Source: an uncultured Tateyamaria sp.
GTDB taxonomy: Bacteria; Pseudomonadota; Alphaproteobacteria; Rhodobacterales; Rhodobacteraceae
DNA: 64,000 bases
Reading direction: 5' to 3'
Assembly (NCBI RefSeq): GCF_947503415.1
Contig: NZ_CANNDS010000005.1
Span: forward strand, 1 to 64,000
The translations under genes and the position numbers were made by a program. Below, in pieces: positions 44,631-54,318 of this stretch (position 1 is its first letter; each line of letters starts with the position of its first letter). Below the pieces are notes generated by a model that was given only the letters and a program-made list of their open reading frames with translations, had not been told where the DNA came from and did not search any database.

Positions 44631-45632
44631 CTACGCGCCGTTCAGCAGCCGTGCCGCTGCAGGCGCGAAGTAGGTCAGGATGCCGTCGCAGCCTGCGCGT
44701 TTGAACGCCATGAGGCTTTCCATCATCACCCGGTCGTGGTCCACCCAGCCGTTTTGTGCAGCGGCCTTGATCATCGCGTATTCACCGGACACCTGGTAGG
44801 CGAAGGTGGGTGCGCCGAAGGTGTCGCGGGCGCGGCGGCAGATGTCGAGATAGGGCAGGCCGGGTTTGACCATGACCATGTCCGCGCCCTCGGCCAGATC
44901 GCGTTCGATCAGCCGCATCGCTTCGTCCGAATTGGCGGGGTCCATCTGGTAGGTTTTCTTGTCCCCTGTCAGTGCGCCCGATGCGCCGACCGCGTCGCGG
45001 AAGGGGCCATAGAAGGCTGACGCGTATTTGGCGGCATAGCTGAGGATCATCACGTTCTGGTGGCTCGCCCCTTCGAGAGCCGCGCGGATGGCACCGATGC
45101 GTCCGTCCATCATGTCCGAAGGGCCGATGATATCGGCACCGGCCTCGGCCTGGGACAGGGCCATTTTCACTAGTGCGTCGACTGTGCGGTCGTTCACGAT
45201 CTCGCCGTCTTCGACAAAGCCGTCATGGCCGTTGATGTTGTATGTGTCGAGCGCCACGTCCGTCATGATTGCGATCTCGGGCACAGCCTGTTTGATCGCG
45301 CGGATGGCGCGGTTGGCGTGGTTGTCGGGGTCCCAGGCGCCCGCGCAATCCTCGGTCCGTTCCTCAAGCCCGGTGTAGGGGAAGATGCAGATCGCCGGGA
45401 TGCCCAGATCTGCGGCCTCGCGCGCGGCGAGGGCGACCTTGTCGACGGAGCGGCGGACGACGCCGGGCATGGACGGGATCGGCTCCTCGATCCCTTCACC
45501 GGAGCGCACGAAGACGGGCCAGATGAAGTCATCGACCGTGAGCGTGTTCTGCCGAACCATACCGCGGATTGCGGGGCTTTGGCGGGTGCGGCGCAGGCGT
45601 GTGATGGGATAAGGGGCTTGGGTGGGGCGCAT
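44631..45632 (-). CDS. hemB: Delta-aminolevulinic acid dehydratase (porphobilinogen synthase)
   Basis: HemB joins two 5-aminolevulinates into porphobilinogen, the step after HemA. Schiff-base lysines are visible in SYAAKYASAFYGP (Lys202) and MVKPGLPYLD (near 255). In the metal loop the zinc cysteines are replaced: TDVALDTYNINGHDGF has Ala, Asp and Asp where zinc enzymes have Cys. This is the cysteine-free, Mg2+- or metal-independent type known from Pseudomonas and Rhodobacter. The ATG at 45632 gives the usual 333 aa; a longer frame to 45671 has no support. Confidence 0.95.
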   Translation of the reverse strand: MRPTQAPYPITRLRRTRQSPAIRGMVRQNTLTVDDFIWPVFVRSGEGIEEPIPSMPGVVRRSVDKVALAAREAADLGIPAICIFPYTGLEERTEDCAGAWDPDNHANRAIRAIKQAVPEIAIMTDVALDTYNINGHDGFVEDGEIVNDRTVDALVKMALSQAEAGADIIGPSDMMDGRIGAIRAALEGASHQNVMILSYAAKYASAFYGPFRDAVGASGALTGDKKTYQMDPANSDEAMRLIERDLAEGADMVMVKPGLPYLDICRRARDTFGAPTFAYQVSGEYAMIKAAAQNGWVDHDRVMMESLMAFKRAGCDGILTYFAPAAARLLNGA

Positions 45633-45771
45633 GGAAGGTGTCCAGTTTGAGTGACAGTGCATGGGTGCCATGGTTTTTTGCGCTTGCCAAGTCTAGGCAC
45701 CGACGTTCGCCCGCGCTAAGAGGGACCCCAGAGAAGCAAGAAGACCCCGGCGCGGGGCAACAGGACGACGC

Positions 45772-46299
45772 GTGGACTGGTACGACACTGTCTTTGAATT
45801 GATCGATATGCGCTCGTTCTCGAACCTGTGGTTCTGGATCGCGCTGGCGGTTGTGTGGTCGACGGCCAGCCACTGGGTGCTGGGTGTGCCTTACGACATG
45901 GTATCTCGCGCGCGCAAGCATGGCGGGCAGACGGCGGAGGACCTTGAGGACCTCGTACGTATCAACACCAATCGGTTGCTGTTCATCGGGTCTGTCTCAG
46001 GACTTTGGCTGTTGGGCATTGCCTGTTTCGTGCTGACGGGGTTGGCGCTGATGGGGTTCCTCTATGACGTTGAGTTTGCGCAAGCCCTGTTCCTGTTGGG
46101 CTTTCCCATGAGCCTTGTGGGCGCATTGAACCTGTCCACCGCCCGCCTGATCCAGGATGAGCAGGCCACGGGCGAGGTGCTTTGGCGGCGGCTGACGCGG
46201 CATCGGACCATTGTGCAGGCCATCGGCATGGTGTCCATCTTTGTCACCGCGCTGTGGGGGATGTACCAAAACATGGCTGTCGGGCCGTTGGGCGGTTGA
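45772..46299 (+). CDS. Conserved Rhodobacterales inner-membrane protein
   Basis: This 175-aa protein has about four hydrophobic segments (near 15-40, 65-85, 88-110 and 145-165) and a conserved N-terminal WYDTVFELIDMRSFSNLWFW block. Proteins like this are often labelled as a component of the SufBCD complex, but no suf genes are nearby and I cannot support that name. The start is GTG. It precedes mfd by 61 bp in the same direction. Confidence 0.7.
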   Translation: MDWYDTVFELIDMRSFSNLWFWIALAVVWSTASHWVLGVPYDMVSRARKHGGQTAEDLEDLVRINTNRLLFIGSVSGLWLLGIACFVLTGLALMGFLYDVEFAQALFLLGFPMSLVGALNLSTARLIQDEQATGEVLWRRLTRHRTIVQAIGMVSIFVTALWGMYQNMAVGPLGG

Positions 46300-46360
46300 C
46301 AGCGCGGGCGAAAGCCCCAATTGAAACCCTCTTGATCCCACCCGCTGCCTGACGAGTTTC

Positions 46361-49300
46361 ATGTCCGAACAGTCCCATATCACCGTGTCCGGCGCGCCCG
46401 AGGGGTTTGACGCCAAGCTGATCCTTGATGAGGTCGCGAAGGGTGGACCTGTCTGCCACGTGGCACGCGATGACAAGCGGTTGGCGGCGATGCAGGCGGC
46501 GTTGCGCTTTTTTGCGCCTGACATGCCGGTGCTGGTGTTTCCGGGCTGGGATTGCCTGCCCTATGACCGGGTGTCGCCCAATGCCGATATCTCCGCCCAG
46601 CGGATGGCAACCTTGGCCGCGCTTGTGCACGGGATGCCGGAGCGGTTTGTTCTATTGACGACCCTCAATGCGGCGACGCAGCGGGTGCCTGCGCGGGACC
46701 TGCTGCGGGAGGCTGCGTTTTCCGCCAGCGTGGGCAACCGGGTGGATGAAGCGGCACTGCGTAACTTCCTGGTGCGTATGGGATTTGTGCAAAGCCCCAC
46801 GGTGATGGAGCCGGGCGATTATGCCATTCGCGGCGGCATCATTGATATCTATCCGCCGGGGGATCTGGGCCCTGTGCGGCTTGATCTGTTTGGCGATGTG
46901 CTGGATGGCGCGCGCCGCTTTGATCCGGCAACGCAGCGCACAACTGAAAAGCTGGATGTGATCGAGTTGGCGCCCGTGTCCGAGGTCATTCTGGACGACG
47001 CCGCAATCACGCGGTTTCGGCAGAACTACCGGTTGGAATTTGGCGCGGCTGGCACGGACGATCCGCTGTACGAGGCGGTCAGTGCCGGGCGCAAGCATCA
47101 GGGGGCGGAGCATTGGTTGCCGCTGTTCCATGATGGGTTGGATACGCTCTTTGATTATCTGCCGGGGGCCACGATCACGCTGGATGATCAGGTGACGCCC
47201 AGCCGTTTGGCGCGGTGGGAGAGCATCGAGGACCAGTACGAGACGCGGCGGCTCGCGATGCAGAACCGGTCGAAGATGGATTCGGTCTACAAGCCTGCGT
47301 CACCGGGTGGTCTGTATCTGGACGATGCGGCGTGGGAGGCGGCGGTCGCGGGCTTTCGTGTGTTGTCCTTTGCGCAGCTGCCACAGGCGACGGGCCCCGG
47401 CGTGACGGATGCGGGTGGGCGGATCGGGCGGAATTTCTCGCCGGAGCGCCAACAGGAATCGGTAAGCCTTTTCGGGGCTTTGGCGTCCCATGTTAAAGCG
47501 AAGATGGCGGATGGGCCTGTTGTCATCGCGAGCTACTCCGAAGGTGCGCGCGAACGTCTGACCGGGCTGATCGAGGACGAGGGGTTGGCAGAAGTTGTGC
47601 CGATCCCGAATGCCACCCGTGTGGGAAAGCGTGGCCTGCATCTGACCGTTTGGGCGTTGGAGCATGGGTTTGAGGCCCCCGGCCTGACCGTGATTTCCGA
47701 GCAGGACGTGCTGGGGGATCGCCTGATCCGCCAGCCGAAGAAAAAGCGCAGGGCCGAGAATTTCCTGACCGAGACGCAATCGCTGTCTCCTGGCGATCTG
47801 GTGGTCCATGTGGATCACGGGATTGGCCGCTATCAGGGGATGGAGGTGGTGACCGCCGCCGGGGCCGCGCATGAATGCCTGCTGCTTGAATATGCGGAGC
47901 GGTCGAAGCTGTACTTGCCCGTCGAGAATATCGAGCTTTTGTCCCGGTACGGGCATGAAGAGGGCTTGCTGGACCGTTTGGGCGGTGGTGCGTGGCAGGC
48001 CAAGAAGGCCAAGCTGAAAGAGCGTATCCGCGAGATGGCGGATCGGCTTATTCGGATTGCGGCCGAACGTGCGCTGCGCAAGGCGCCGATCCTTGAGCCG
48101 CCGCCGGGTATGTGGGACGCGTTTGCGGCGCGCTTCCCCTATCAGGAGACGGATGATCAGTTGAATGCCATTGCCGCCGTGATGGACGATCTGACGGCGG
48201 GCCAGCCGATGGACCGATTGATTTGCGGCGACGTGGGCTTTGGCAAGACCGAAGTGGCGATGCGCGCGGCCTTTGTGGCGGCCATGTCGGGCGTGCAGGT
48301 GGCGATTATTGCGCCCACGACGCTGTTGGCGCGGCAGCATTACAAGAGCTTTGCGGAACGCTTCCGGGGTTTTCCCATCGAAGTGCGGCAGCTCAGCCGC
48401 TTTGTCAGTGCCAAGGATGCCGCGATGACCCGTGAGGGCATGTCGAAGGGCACGGCGGATATTGTTGTGGGCACCCATGCGCTGCTGGCGAAGGGCGTGC
48501 GGTTCCGCAATCTTGGCTTGCTTGTCATTGATGAGGAACAGAAATTTGGGGTGGGCCACAAGGAGCGGCTGAAGCAGATGCGGTCGGACGTGCATGTGCT
48601 GACCCTGACGGCGACGCCCATTCCGCGGACCTTGCAACTGTCGCTGACGGGCGTACGCGATCTGTCGATCATCGGGACGCCACCGGTCGACCGTTTGGCG
48701 ATCCGCACCTATGTGTCCGAGTTTGATGCTGTGACCATTCGCGAGGCGTTGCTGCGGGAGCATTATCGGGGCGGGCAGTCTTTTTATGTTGTGCCGCGCA
48801 TCAGCGATCTGCCGGAGATCGAGGAGTTCCTGAAGGAGCAACTGCCGGAACTGACCTACGTCGTGGCCCACGGGCAGATGGCTGCGGGCGAGTTGGATGA
48901 CCGCATGAACGCGTTTTACGACGGCAAGTTCGATGTGCTGTTGGCGACGACGATTGTGGAATCGGGTCTGGATATTCCGACGGCCAATACGATGGTGATC
49001 CACCGGGCGGATATGTTTGGTCTGGCGCAGCTTTACCAGATCCGCGGCCGGGTGGGGCGGTCGAAGACGCGGGCCTATGCGTACCTCACGACCAAGCCGC
49101 GGGCGAAGCTGACCACCACGGCGGAGAAGCGGCTGCGGGTGTTGGGCTCGCTTGATACGTTGGGGGCCGGGTTTACGCTGGCCTCCCAGGACCTCGATAT
49201 TCGCGGGGCGGGCAACCTGCTGGGTGAGGAACAGTCGGGCCAGATGCGCGATGTGGGTTTTGAGCTGTACCAATCGATGCTGGAAGAGGCGATTGGCAAG

Positions 49301-49813
49301 ATCAAGGCGGGCGAGATGGAGGGCCTGCTGGAAGAGGACGGGCAATGGGCGCCGCAGATCAATCTGGGTGTGCCTGTGCTGATCCCCGAAGCCTATGTGC
49401 CCGATCTGGACGTGCGTTTGGGTCTGTACCGTCGTCTGTCCGACCTGACCACGAAGGTGGAGTTGGAGGGCTTTGCGGCTGAGCTGATCGATCGCTTTGG
49501 CAAGCTGCCGAAGGAAGTGAATACGCTGATGCTGGTCGTGCGCATCAAGGCGATGTGCAAGCGGGCAGGGATTGCGAAGCTGGATGGCGGGCCGAAAGGG
49601 GCAACGATCCAGTTCCACAATGACAAGTTCGCCTCGCCCGAGGGGCTGGTGGAATTCATTCAGGACCAGCGCGGCATGGCCAAGGTGCGCGACAACAAGA
49701 TCGTTGTACGGCGGGACTGGAAGAACGACGCGGACAAGATCAAGGGTGCGTTCGCGATTGCCCGCGATCTGGCCGAGAAGGTCGTGGCGCAAAAGAAGAA
49801 GGCGAAGGCCTAG
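46361..49813 (+). CDS. mfd: Transcription-repair coupling factor Mfd
   Basis: Mfd removes RNA polymerase stalled at DNA lesions and recruits UvrA. The 1150-aa protein has a UvrB-like N-terminus (VFPGWDCLPYDRVSPNADIS), an RNAP-interacting CarD-like domain (about 475-545; GDLVVHVDHGIGRYQGMEVV), a superfamily-2 translocase with Walker A GDVGFGKTE (about 623-631), DEEQ in place of DEAD (VIDEEQKFGV), a relay helix region and a C-terminal TRCF domain. Length is standard. Its TAG shares CTAG (49810-49813) with the stop of the convergent MFS pump. Confidence 0.97.
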   Translation: MSEQSHITVSGAPEGFDAKLILDEVAKGGPVCHVARDDKRLAAMQAALRFFAPDMPVLVFPGWDCLPYDRVSPNADISAQRMATLAALVHGMPERFVLLTTLNAATQRVPARDLLREAAFSASVGNRVDEAALRNFLVRMGFVQSPTVMEPGDYAIRGGIIDIYPPGDLGPVRLDLFGDVLDGARRFDPATQRTTEKLDVIELAPVSEVILDDAAITRFRQNYRLEFGAAGTDDPLYEAVSAGRKHQGAEHWLPLFHDGLDTLFDYLPGATITLDDQVTPSRLARWESIEDQYETRRLAMQNRSKMDSVYKPASPGGLYLDDAAWEAAVAGFRVLSFAQLPQATGPGVTDAGGRIGRNFSPERQQESVSLFGALASHVKAKMADGPVVIASYSEGARERLTGLIEDEGLAEVVPIPNATRVGKRGLHLTVWALEHGFEAPGLTVISEQDVLGDRLIRQPKKKRRAENFLTETQSLSPGDLVVHVDHGIGRYQGMEVVTAAGAAHECLLLEYAERSKLYLPVENIELLSRYGHEEGLLDRLGGGAWQAKKAKLKERIREMADRLIRIAAERALRKAPILEPPPGMWDAFAARFPYQETDDQLNAIAAVMDDLTAGQPMDRLICGDVGFGKTEVAMRAAFVAAMSGVQVAIIAPTTLLARQHYKSFAERFRGFPIEVRQLSRFVSAKDAAMTREGMSKGTADIVVGTHALLAKGVRFRNLGLLVIDEEQKFGVGHKERLKQMRSDVHVLTLTATPIPRTLQLSLTGVRDLSIIGTPPVDRLAIRTYVSEFDAVTIREALLREHYRGGQSFYVVPRISDLPEIEEFLKEQLPELTYVVAHGQMAAGELDDRMNAFYDGKFDVLLATTIVESGLDIPTANTMVIHRADMFGLAQLYQIRGRVGRSKTRAYAYLTTKPRAKLTTTAEKRLRVLGSLDTLGAGFTLASQDLDIRGAGNLLGEEQSGQMRDVGFELYQSMLEEAIGKIKAGEMEGLLEEDGQWAPQINLGVPVLIPEAYVPDLDVRLGLYRRLSDLTTKVELEGFAAELIDRFGKLPKEVNTLMLVVRIKAMCKRAGIAKLDGGPKGATIQFHNDKFASPEGLVEFIQDQRGMAKVRDNKIVVRRDWKNDADKIKGAFAIARDLAEKVVAQKKKAKA

Positions 49814-51021
49814 ACCAGCGCCTCTTCCGCGCGGCGCATCTGTTGCATGAACACCGAGGCGCAGATGCAGGCCACCAGAACGGTGGCGACAAGCGGCATG
49901 GGGGTGCCGTCGAACATCAGGCCAACGGGCGATGCAAGCGCTGCGCCCAACACGGTGGAAACGGCACCGATGACGGATGCGGCGGTGCCAGCGATATGGC
50001 CCATCGGCTCCATCGCGATGGCGTTCAGATTGGCGACGGTCAGACCACCCTGAAACATGACACCCCATTGCCAGAAGATGTAGAAGGCAAAGAGTCCGGG
50101 CATGTCGGCGATCATCCAGAACACGAACACGGTTGATATCACGACTTGGGCGGCCAGCGCCCACGTCACCAGTTTGCGCATGCCAAACCGGCCCACGATG
50201 GCGGCATTGAGCAGGCTTGAGACACCGGAGGCGAGTGCAATGCCGCCGAACCACAGCGGAAAACTGTCGGCGCGGTCAAAGGAAACCTCGAAGATGGGTT
50301 GCACCATGGTCAGGATCGAAAAGAGGATCATGAGCATCAATGTCTGGACGAGAATGGACAGCCGCACCGTGCGGTGGGCAAACATCTGGCGCACCGAATC
50401 CTTCATCAGCGGCCAGCGCAGCGGGCGGCGATCCTGCGGAGGAAGGGTTTCCGACATGCGGTTGCCGAACCAGAACAGCAGCAGGACCGCAAAGATCAGG
50501 AAGGCCGGGAAGATGGCCCGCCACCCGGCGGCATCGGTGATGATCTGGCCCAGCAGCGGCGCGATGGCCGGGACAAGCAGGAACACCATCATCGTCAGCG
50601 AAAGGATGCTTGCCATGGCCCGCCCGCTGTAGAGATCGCGGATGATGGCCGTGGACACCACGCGCGGGCCTGCCGCGCCAAGGCCCTGAAGGATCCGGGC
50701 GGCCAACATCAACTCAAGGGTCGGGGCAATCCAGCTCAGCACCGCGCCAAGCGCGTAGATGGCGAGGCCCACATAGACCACGGGCTTGCGCCCGATGGCG
50801 TCGGACAGGGGACCGGTAAAGAAGGTGCCCGCACCCATGCCGATGACAAAAAAGGTCATCACCAGAGCCGCCTGTGCCACGCCGCCGGGCGCGATCTCTT
50901 CTGCGATGGCGGGCAGCGCGGGCAGCATCGCGTCGATGGAAAAGGCAATCGTCGCAAACATCATCGCCATCAGGGCGATGAATTCCAGTTTGCCAAGTCG
51001 TTGTCCCTCGGGGTCGGTCAA
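49810..51021 (-). CDS. MFS drug-resistance transporter, Bcr/CflA type
   Basis: This 403-aa inner-membrane protein has about twelve hydrophobic helices. Motif GPLSDAIGRKPVVYVGLAIY (about 70-90) is the MFS loop 2-3 signature, and LQGLGAAGPRVVSTAIIRDLY (about 112-132) is typical of Bcr/CflA proteins. These export drugs such as bicyclomycin, or sulfonamides and cysteine pathway products; here the substrate is unknown. The ATG at 51021 follows a normal gap to the FrnE-like gene's stop. It is convergent with mfd. Confidence 0.88.
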   Translation of the reverse strand: MTDPEGQRLGKLEFIALMAMMFATIAFSIDAMLPALPAIAEEIAPGGVAQAALVMTFFVIGMGAGTFFTGPLSDAIGRKPVVYVGLAIYALGAVLSWIAPTLELMLAARILQGLGAAGPRVVSTAIIRDLYSGRAMASILSLTMMVFLLVPAIAPLLGQIITDAAGWRAIFPAFLIFAVLLLFWFGNRMSETLPPQDRRPLRWPLMKDSVRQMFAHRTVRLSILVQTLMLMILFSILTMVQPIFEVSFDRADSFPLWFGGIALASGVSSLLNAAIVGRFGMRKLVTWALAAQVVISTVFVFWMIADMPGLFAFYIFWQWGVMFQGGLTVANLNAIAMEPMGHIAGTAASVIGAVSTVLGAALASPVGLMFDGTPMPLVATVLVACICASVFMQQMRRAEEALV

Positions 51022-51139
51022 AGTGTGTCTTGCTCTGTTCGGCGCATGGTGACGCTATTGCGCGGCACCTTGGCGGCGCCGGCAGGGAATGGCAACGACT
51101 TAAGGTTGAAAATCGACCAAATGGTTAAATTGTGAACGA

Positions 51140-51793
51140 TCAGGCGTCGCTGCCTGCTGTCTGACTTAATTCGGTGATGACCTTTGCCCAAAGTTCGGGC
51201 GGTTGTGCGCCCGGGACCGCGTGTTTGTTGGCCACGATGAAGGTTGGAACGGATCCGATGCCCATTTGGCGGCTGTGAGCATCGCGTGCGGAGATGTCGT
51301 CGCGGTCCGCATCTGACGACAGCAGGCGCAGCACGACGCTGGCATCCATGCCGATCCCGTCCGCGATGTCGGCCAGCACTTCGTGGTCCCCGATGTCGCG
51401 GGTTTCGACGAAATAGGCTTTGAACAGGGCCGACACGGCAGCCGTCTGTTTGCCTTCGATCCCGGCCCAATGGATCAGGCGGTGTGCGTCCAGGGTGTTG
51501 GGGGTGCGTTTCATCCCTTCAAAGTCGATCTTGAGCCCGGCCTTTTCGGCATTCTCCACCACAGGCGCATATGCGCGCACGGCTCCGTCCTTGCCGCCGA
51601 ATTTCGTCTCAAGGTATTCGCGCCGGTCCATGCCGTCTTCGGGCATGTCGGGGTTCAGTTGGAACGGGTGCCATTCGATTACGAAGGGGTGGTCCGGGTT
51701 GGCCTGCAATGCGCGGTCCAGATGGGCCTTGCCGATATAGCACCAGGGGCAGATCGGGTCGGACATGATGTCGAGTTTGATGGGCTCAGGCAT
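51140..51793 (-). CDS. FrnE-like DsbA-family oxidoreductase (cytoplasmic)
   Basis: This 217-aa thioredoxin-fold protein has CPWC (Cys15-Cys18) near its N-terminus, an alpha-helical insert and GSVPTFIV with the cis-proline (about 188-195). It lacks a signal peptide. FrnE-like proteins are linked to polyketide and stress-related thiol chemistry; others are 2-hydroxychromene-2-carboxylate isomerase relatives. It starts 8 bp inside the acyl-CoA ligase gene upstream (overlap 51786-51793), so the two are coupled. Confidence 0.88.
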   Translation of the reverse strand: MPEPIKLDIMSDPICPWCYIGKAHLDRALQANPDHPFVIEWHPFQLNPDMPEDGMDRREYLETKFGGKDGAVRAYAPVVENAEKAGLKIDFEGMKRTPNTLDAHRLIHWAGIEGKQTAAVSALFKAYFVETRDIGDHEVLADIADGIGMDASVVLRLLSSDADRDDISARDAHSRQMGIGSVPTFIVANKHAVPGAQPPELWAKVITELSQTAGSDA

Positions 51794-53315
51794 TGGGTGC
51801 TTTCATATCTTTGGGCCAGAACAGCGGCAGGCGCCGCCGGACCAACTTGCCATTGGCACCCGTGGGCAGCATCGGCACGTGAACATATGCGCGGGGGTGT
51901 TTGTACCGCGCCAGCTTCTGTCCGACATAGGCACGCAAGCTGTCCTCGTCCAGAGGGGTGGGGCTTGTGTAAAAGGCCGCGATGATGAAGACGCCGGGTT
52001 TGACCTCGATCTGGGTCGCTCCGACCCCCGTCAGTCCGGGCGCGTCGGCAAGCGCCGCCTCGACCTCGATGGGGGAAACGCGGTAGCCGCCTGCGTTCAT
52101 CATGTCGTCGTTGCGGCCCAGATAGGTGATGTGTCCGTCTGCGTCCATGGACCCGACATCGCCGGTCAGGAACCAGTCGTCCTGAAAGCGCGCGGCAGTG
52201 TCTTCGGGCGCGTGCAGATATTCCAGCATCAGGCCGGGATCCGACCGGTGCACGGCGATGGTGCCGGGTGTTCCGCGTAGTGTCGGGCCGTCATCGCCAA
52301 GGATCGCGACATGGCGCCCCGGTTGCGGCTGCCCCAGTGCGCCCGGTGCGGCGGGGCTGTCGGGACAGGACGAGATGAAGGTGGAGCATTCTGACATGCC
52401 GTAGGCTTCGAAGATGTCGGTGCCTGTCGCCTTGTGCCATGCGTCGCGTATGCTTTGGGGCAATTTCTCTCCGGCGCTGAGGCCGTGACGCAAGGCGGGC
52501 AGCGGGGGGAGGCTCGACCGCTCCAGCATCTGGCGGAAGACGCCGGGAGCTGCGGCAAAGATCGTGGCCCCGTGCCGTGCCATCAACCCACCGAGATTTG
52601 CGGGATCGGTGTCCGCCATCGGGATCATCGCGGTTGCGCCCACCGTCCACGGGTCCATCAGCCCGGTTCCAAGCGTGTAGGTCCAGTTGAACGCGCCTGC
52701 GTGCATCAGCACATCTTCGCTTGTCAGCCCGTACCAGCCGTCGTGCATCATCTGTCTGGCCCAGATGGCGCGATGTGCGTGGGCGACGGCGCGCGGTTGG
52801 CCGGATGTGCCCGACGTGTACACGACATAGCCAAGCCGCTCGGGATCATCCATGTGCCAGTCGGCGGGCGGGTGATCGCGCAGGGCTTGCAGGGTGGCCA
52901 GCCCGATCTCGGGCGCACCGGGGGCCGAGGCCACGTCGGGATCACGCAGGATCAGGCGCGGCGACAGCTCGCGCAGGATCTGCGCCACTTCGGTTTCCGT
53001 CAGTGCCGCCGATGTGGGTATGGGCACCAGACCCACGGCCAAGGCGCCTAGATAGGCAATGGGGAAGTCGATCGTATTGCCGAGGCGCAGCAGGACCGTG
53101 TCGCCCGGAGTGCATCCCGCCGCCAGAAAGCCGCCGCCTGTGCCCAGAACCGCCTGTTGCAGCGCGCCGTAGGTCATGGTTATCGCGCGGCCGTCATCGA
53201 CGACGGTCACAGCGATTTTTCCCGGCTGTGTGTCGGCATGTTGCAGCACATGTGTGGCCATGTTGAACGGGCTCGGGCAGGGCGGCATGTGGCCGCTGTT
53301 CACAACGCTCAACAT
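51786..53315 (-). CDS. Acyl/aryl-CoA ligase (AMP-dependent synthetase)
   Basis: This 509-aa ANL-superfamily enzyme activates a carboxylate to an acyl-AMP and then to the CoA thioester. The P-loop is YTSGTSGQPRAVAH (about 167-180), the adenylate-site motif YGMSECSTF, the hinge TGDVGSMDADGHITYLGRNDD and the C-terminal catalytic Lys in PTGANGKLVRR (about 484-494) are all present. The GWYGLTSEDVLMHAGAFNWTYTLG block resembles the benzoate-CoA ligase branch, but the substrate is unknown. Starts at 53315 or 53288 are possible. It is divergent from an XRE-cupin regulator, a common pairing for aromatic or amino-acid ligases (inference). Confidence 0.87.
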   Translation of the reverse strand: MLSVVNSGHMPPCPSPFNMATHVLQHADTQPGKIAVTVVDDGRAITMTYGALQQAVLGTGGGFLAAGCTPGDTVLLRLGNTIDFPIAYLGALAVGLVPIPTSAALTETEVAQILRELSPRLILRDPDVASAPGAPEIGLATLQALRDHPPADWHMDDPERLGYVVYTSGTSGQPRAVAHAHRAIWARQMMHDGWYGLTSEDVLMHAGAFNWTYTLGTGLMDPWTVGATAMIPMADTDPANLGGLMARHGATIFAAAPGVFRQMLERSSLPPLPALRHGLSAGEKLPQSIRDAWHKATGTDIFEAYGMSECSTFISSCPDSPAAPGALGQPQPGRHVAILGDDGPTLRGTPGTIAVHRSDPGLMLEYLHAPEDTAARFQDDWFLTGDVGSMDADGHITYLGRNDDMMNAGGYRVSPIEVEAALADAPGLTGVGATQIEVKPGVFIIAAFYTSPTPLDEDSLRAYVGQKLARYKHPRAYVHVPMLPTGANGKLVRRRLPLFWPKDMKAPNA

Positions 53316-53359
53316 GGGTGCCGTTGCATGGTGAGGTGCGGCGTCCTATAGAGATCGCC

Positions 53360-53983
53360 ATGCAAGGAAAAGACCCCAAATCCCTGATCCAGATCGCCCG
53401 TGCCACGGGGCTGGATGAAACCGCCGAGCCGTTGGACCTTGGCGCGCGCGTGCGCGAGTTGCGCAAGGCGCGTGATTGGACGCTGGAGCAGGCGGCGAAC
53501 CAGGCGGGGTTGGCCCGCTCGACCCTGTCGAAGATTGAAAACGGTCAGATGTCGCCCACCTATGAGGCGCTGAAAAAGCTTGCCGTGGGCCTTGAGATTT
53601 CCGTGCCGCAACTGTTCACGCCGCCCGAAAAGGGCCAGATCAACGGGCGTATGGTGGTGACGCAGTCGGGGCAGGGGAATGCGCAGGCCACTGTCACCTA
53701 TGAGCATGAGCTGCTGGCCGAGGCGCTGACCAAGAAGCAGATGCTGCCCTACCGTGCCCGCGTTCGTGCGCGGTCCATGGACGAATTTGACGGCTGGGTG
53801 CGGCACGATGGCGAAGAGTTCCTGTATGTGCTGACCGGTGTTGCCCGTTTGTATACCGAGTTTTACGAGCCGGTCGACATGCGACGCGGTGACAGTGCCT
53901 ATTATGATGCCACCATGGGCCACAATGTCGTCTCCGTCAGTGACGAGGACGCGCTGATCCTGTGGGTGACGTCGCTGGCCTGA
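53360..53983 (+). CDS. XRE-family regulator with cupin sensor domain
   Basis: This 207-aa regulator has an HTH domain (about 28-82; WTLEQAANQAGLARSTLSKIENG, MSPTYEALKKLA) and a C-terminal cupin_2 domain (about 125-205; HDGEEFLYVLTGVARLYTEF and GDSAYYDATMGHN), which usually binds a small ligand. It is divergent from the acyl-CoA ligase over 44 bp, which makes that gene the probable target. I start at the ATG at 53360; an in-frame upstream start at 53318 has no ribosome site. Confidence 0.88.
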   Translation: MQGKDPKSLIQIARATGLDETAEPLDLGARVRELRKARDWTLEQAANQAGLARSTLSKIENGQMSPTYEALKKLAVGLEISVPQLFTPPEKGQINGRMVVTQSGQGNAQATVTYEHELLAEALTKKQMLPYRARVRARSMDEFDGWVRHDGEEFLYVLTGVARLYTEFYEPVDMRRGDSAYYDATMGHNVVSVSDEDALILWVTSLA

Positions 53984-53985
53984 GA

Positions 53986-54204
53986 TCAGGCCGTTTGAGC
54001 CACCGTCGCGTGCCGCAGCAGGAAGGCGTCAAAGGCGTCCTGCGCCTCTTTCAGTGACATATCATGCGTTGCGGCAAGATAGCTTTCAAAGCGGTCTTGG
54101 TCAGCTTTGAGAAACGGCATCGCGCTGGGTTCGAGTTTTGGAAACTCTTGGCAAAGCGCGCGATAGCTGTCCGCCCAATTGCGGGTCAGGTCATTCCAGT
54201 TCAT
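53986..54204 (-). CDS. Small protein of unknown function
   Basis: This 72-aa soluble protein starts MNWNDLTRNWADSYRALC and is predicted all-helical. It resembles other short Trp/Asp-rich alphaproteobacterial proteins of unknown role. GGGGG lies five bases before the ATG at 54204. It ends 2 bp from the XRE-cupin gene's stop (convergent). A low-level conserved small gene is likely, but no function can be given. Confidence 0.6.
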   Translation of the reverse strand: MNWNDLTRNWADSYRALCQEFPKLEPSAMPFLKADQDRFESYLAATHDMSLKEAQDAFDAFLLRHATVAQTA

Positions 54205-54318
54205 GCGTACCCCCGAAGCTATGGGTTGTCCCATGTGCTGAACACATGTCCTCTACCGCCTCCCACAGCGGGCCAGACATCCACCACGCGGCAAATAGTA
54301 TTCCAATTCCGGGCCAGT

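Noticed and set aside
47300-50254. A 984-codon open frame on the minus strand, antisense to mfd
   Set aside because: It is Arg/His/Pro-rich with no domain, and mfd is a certain gene on the other strand. Such frames arise from high-GC codon bias.
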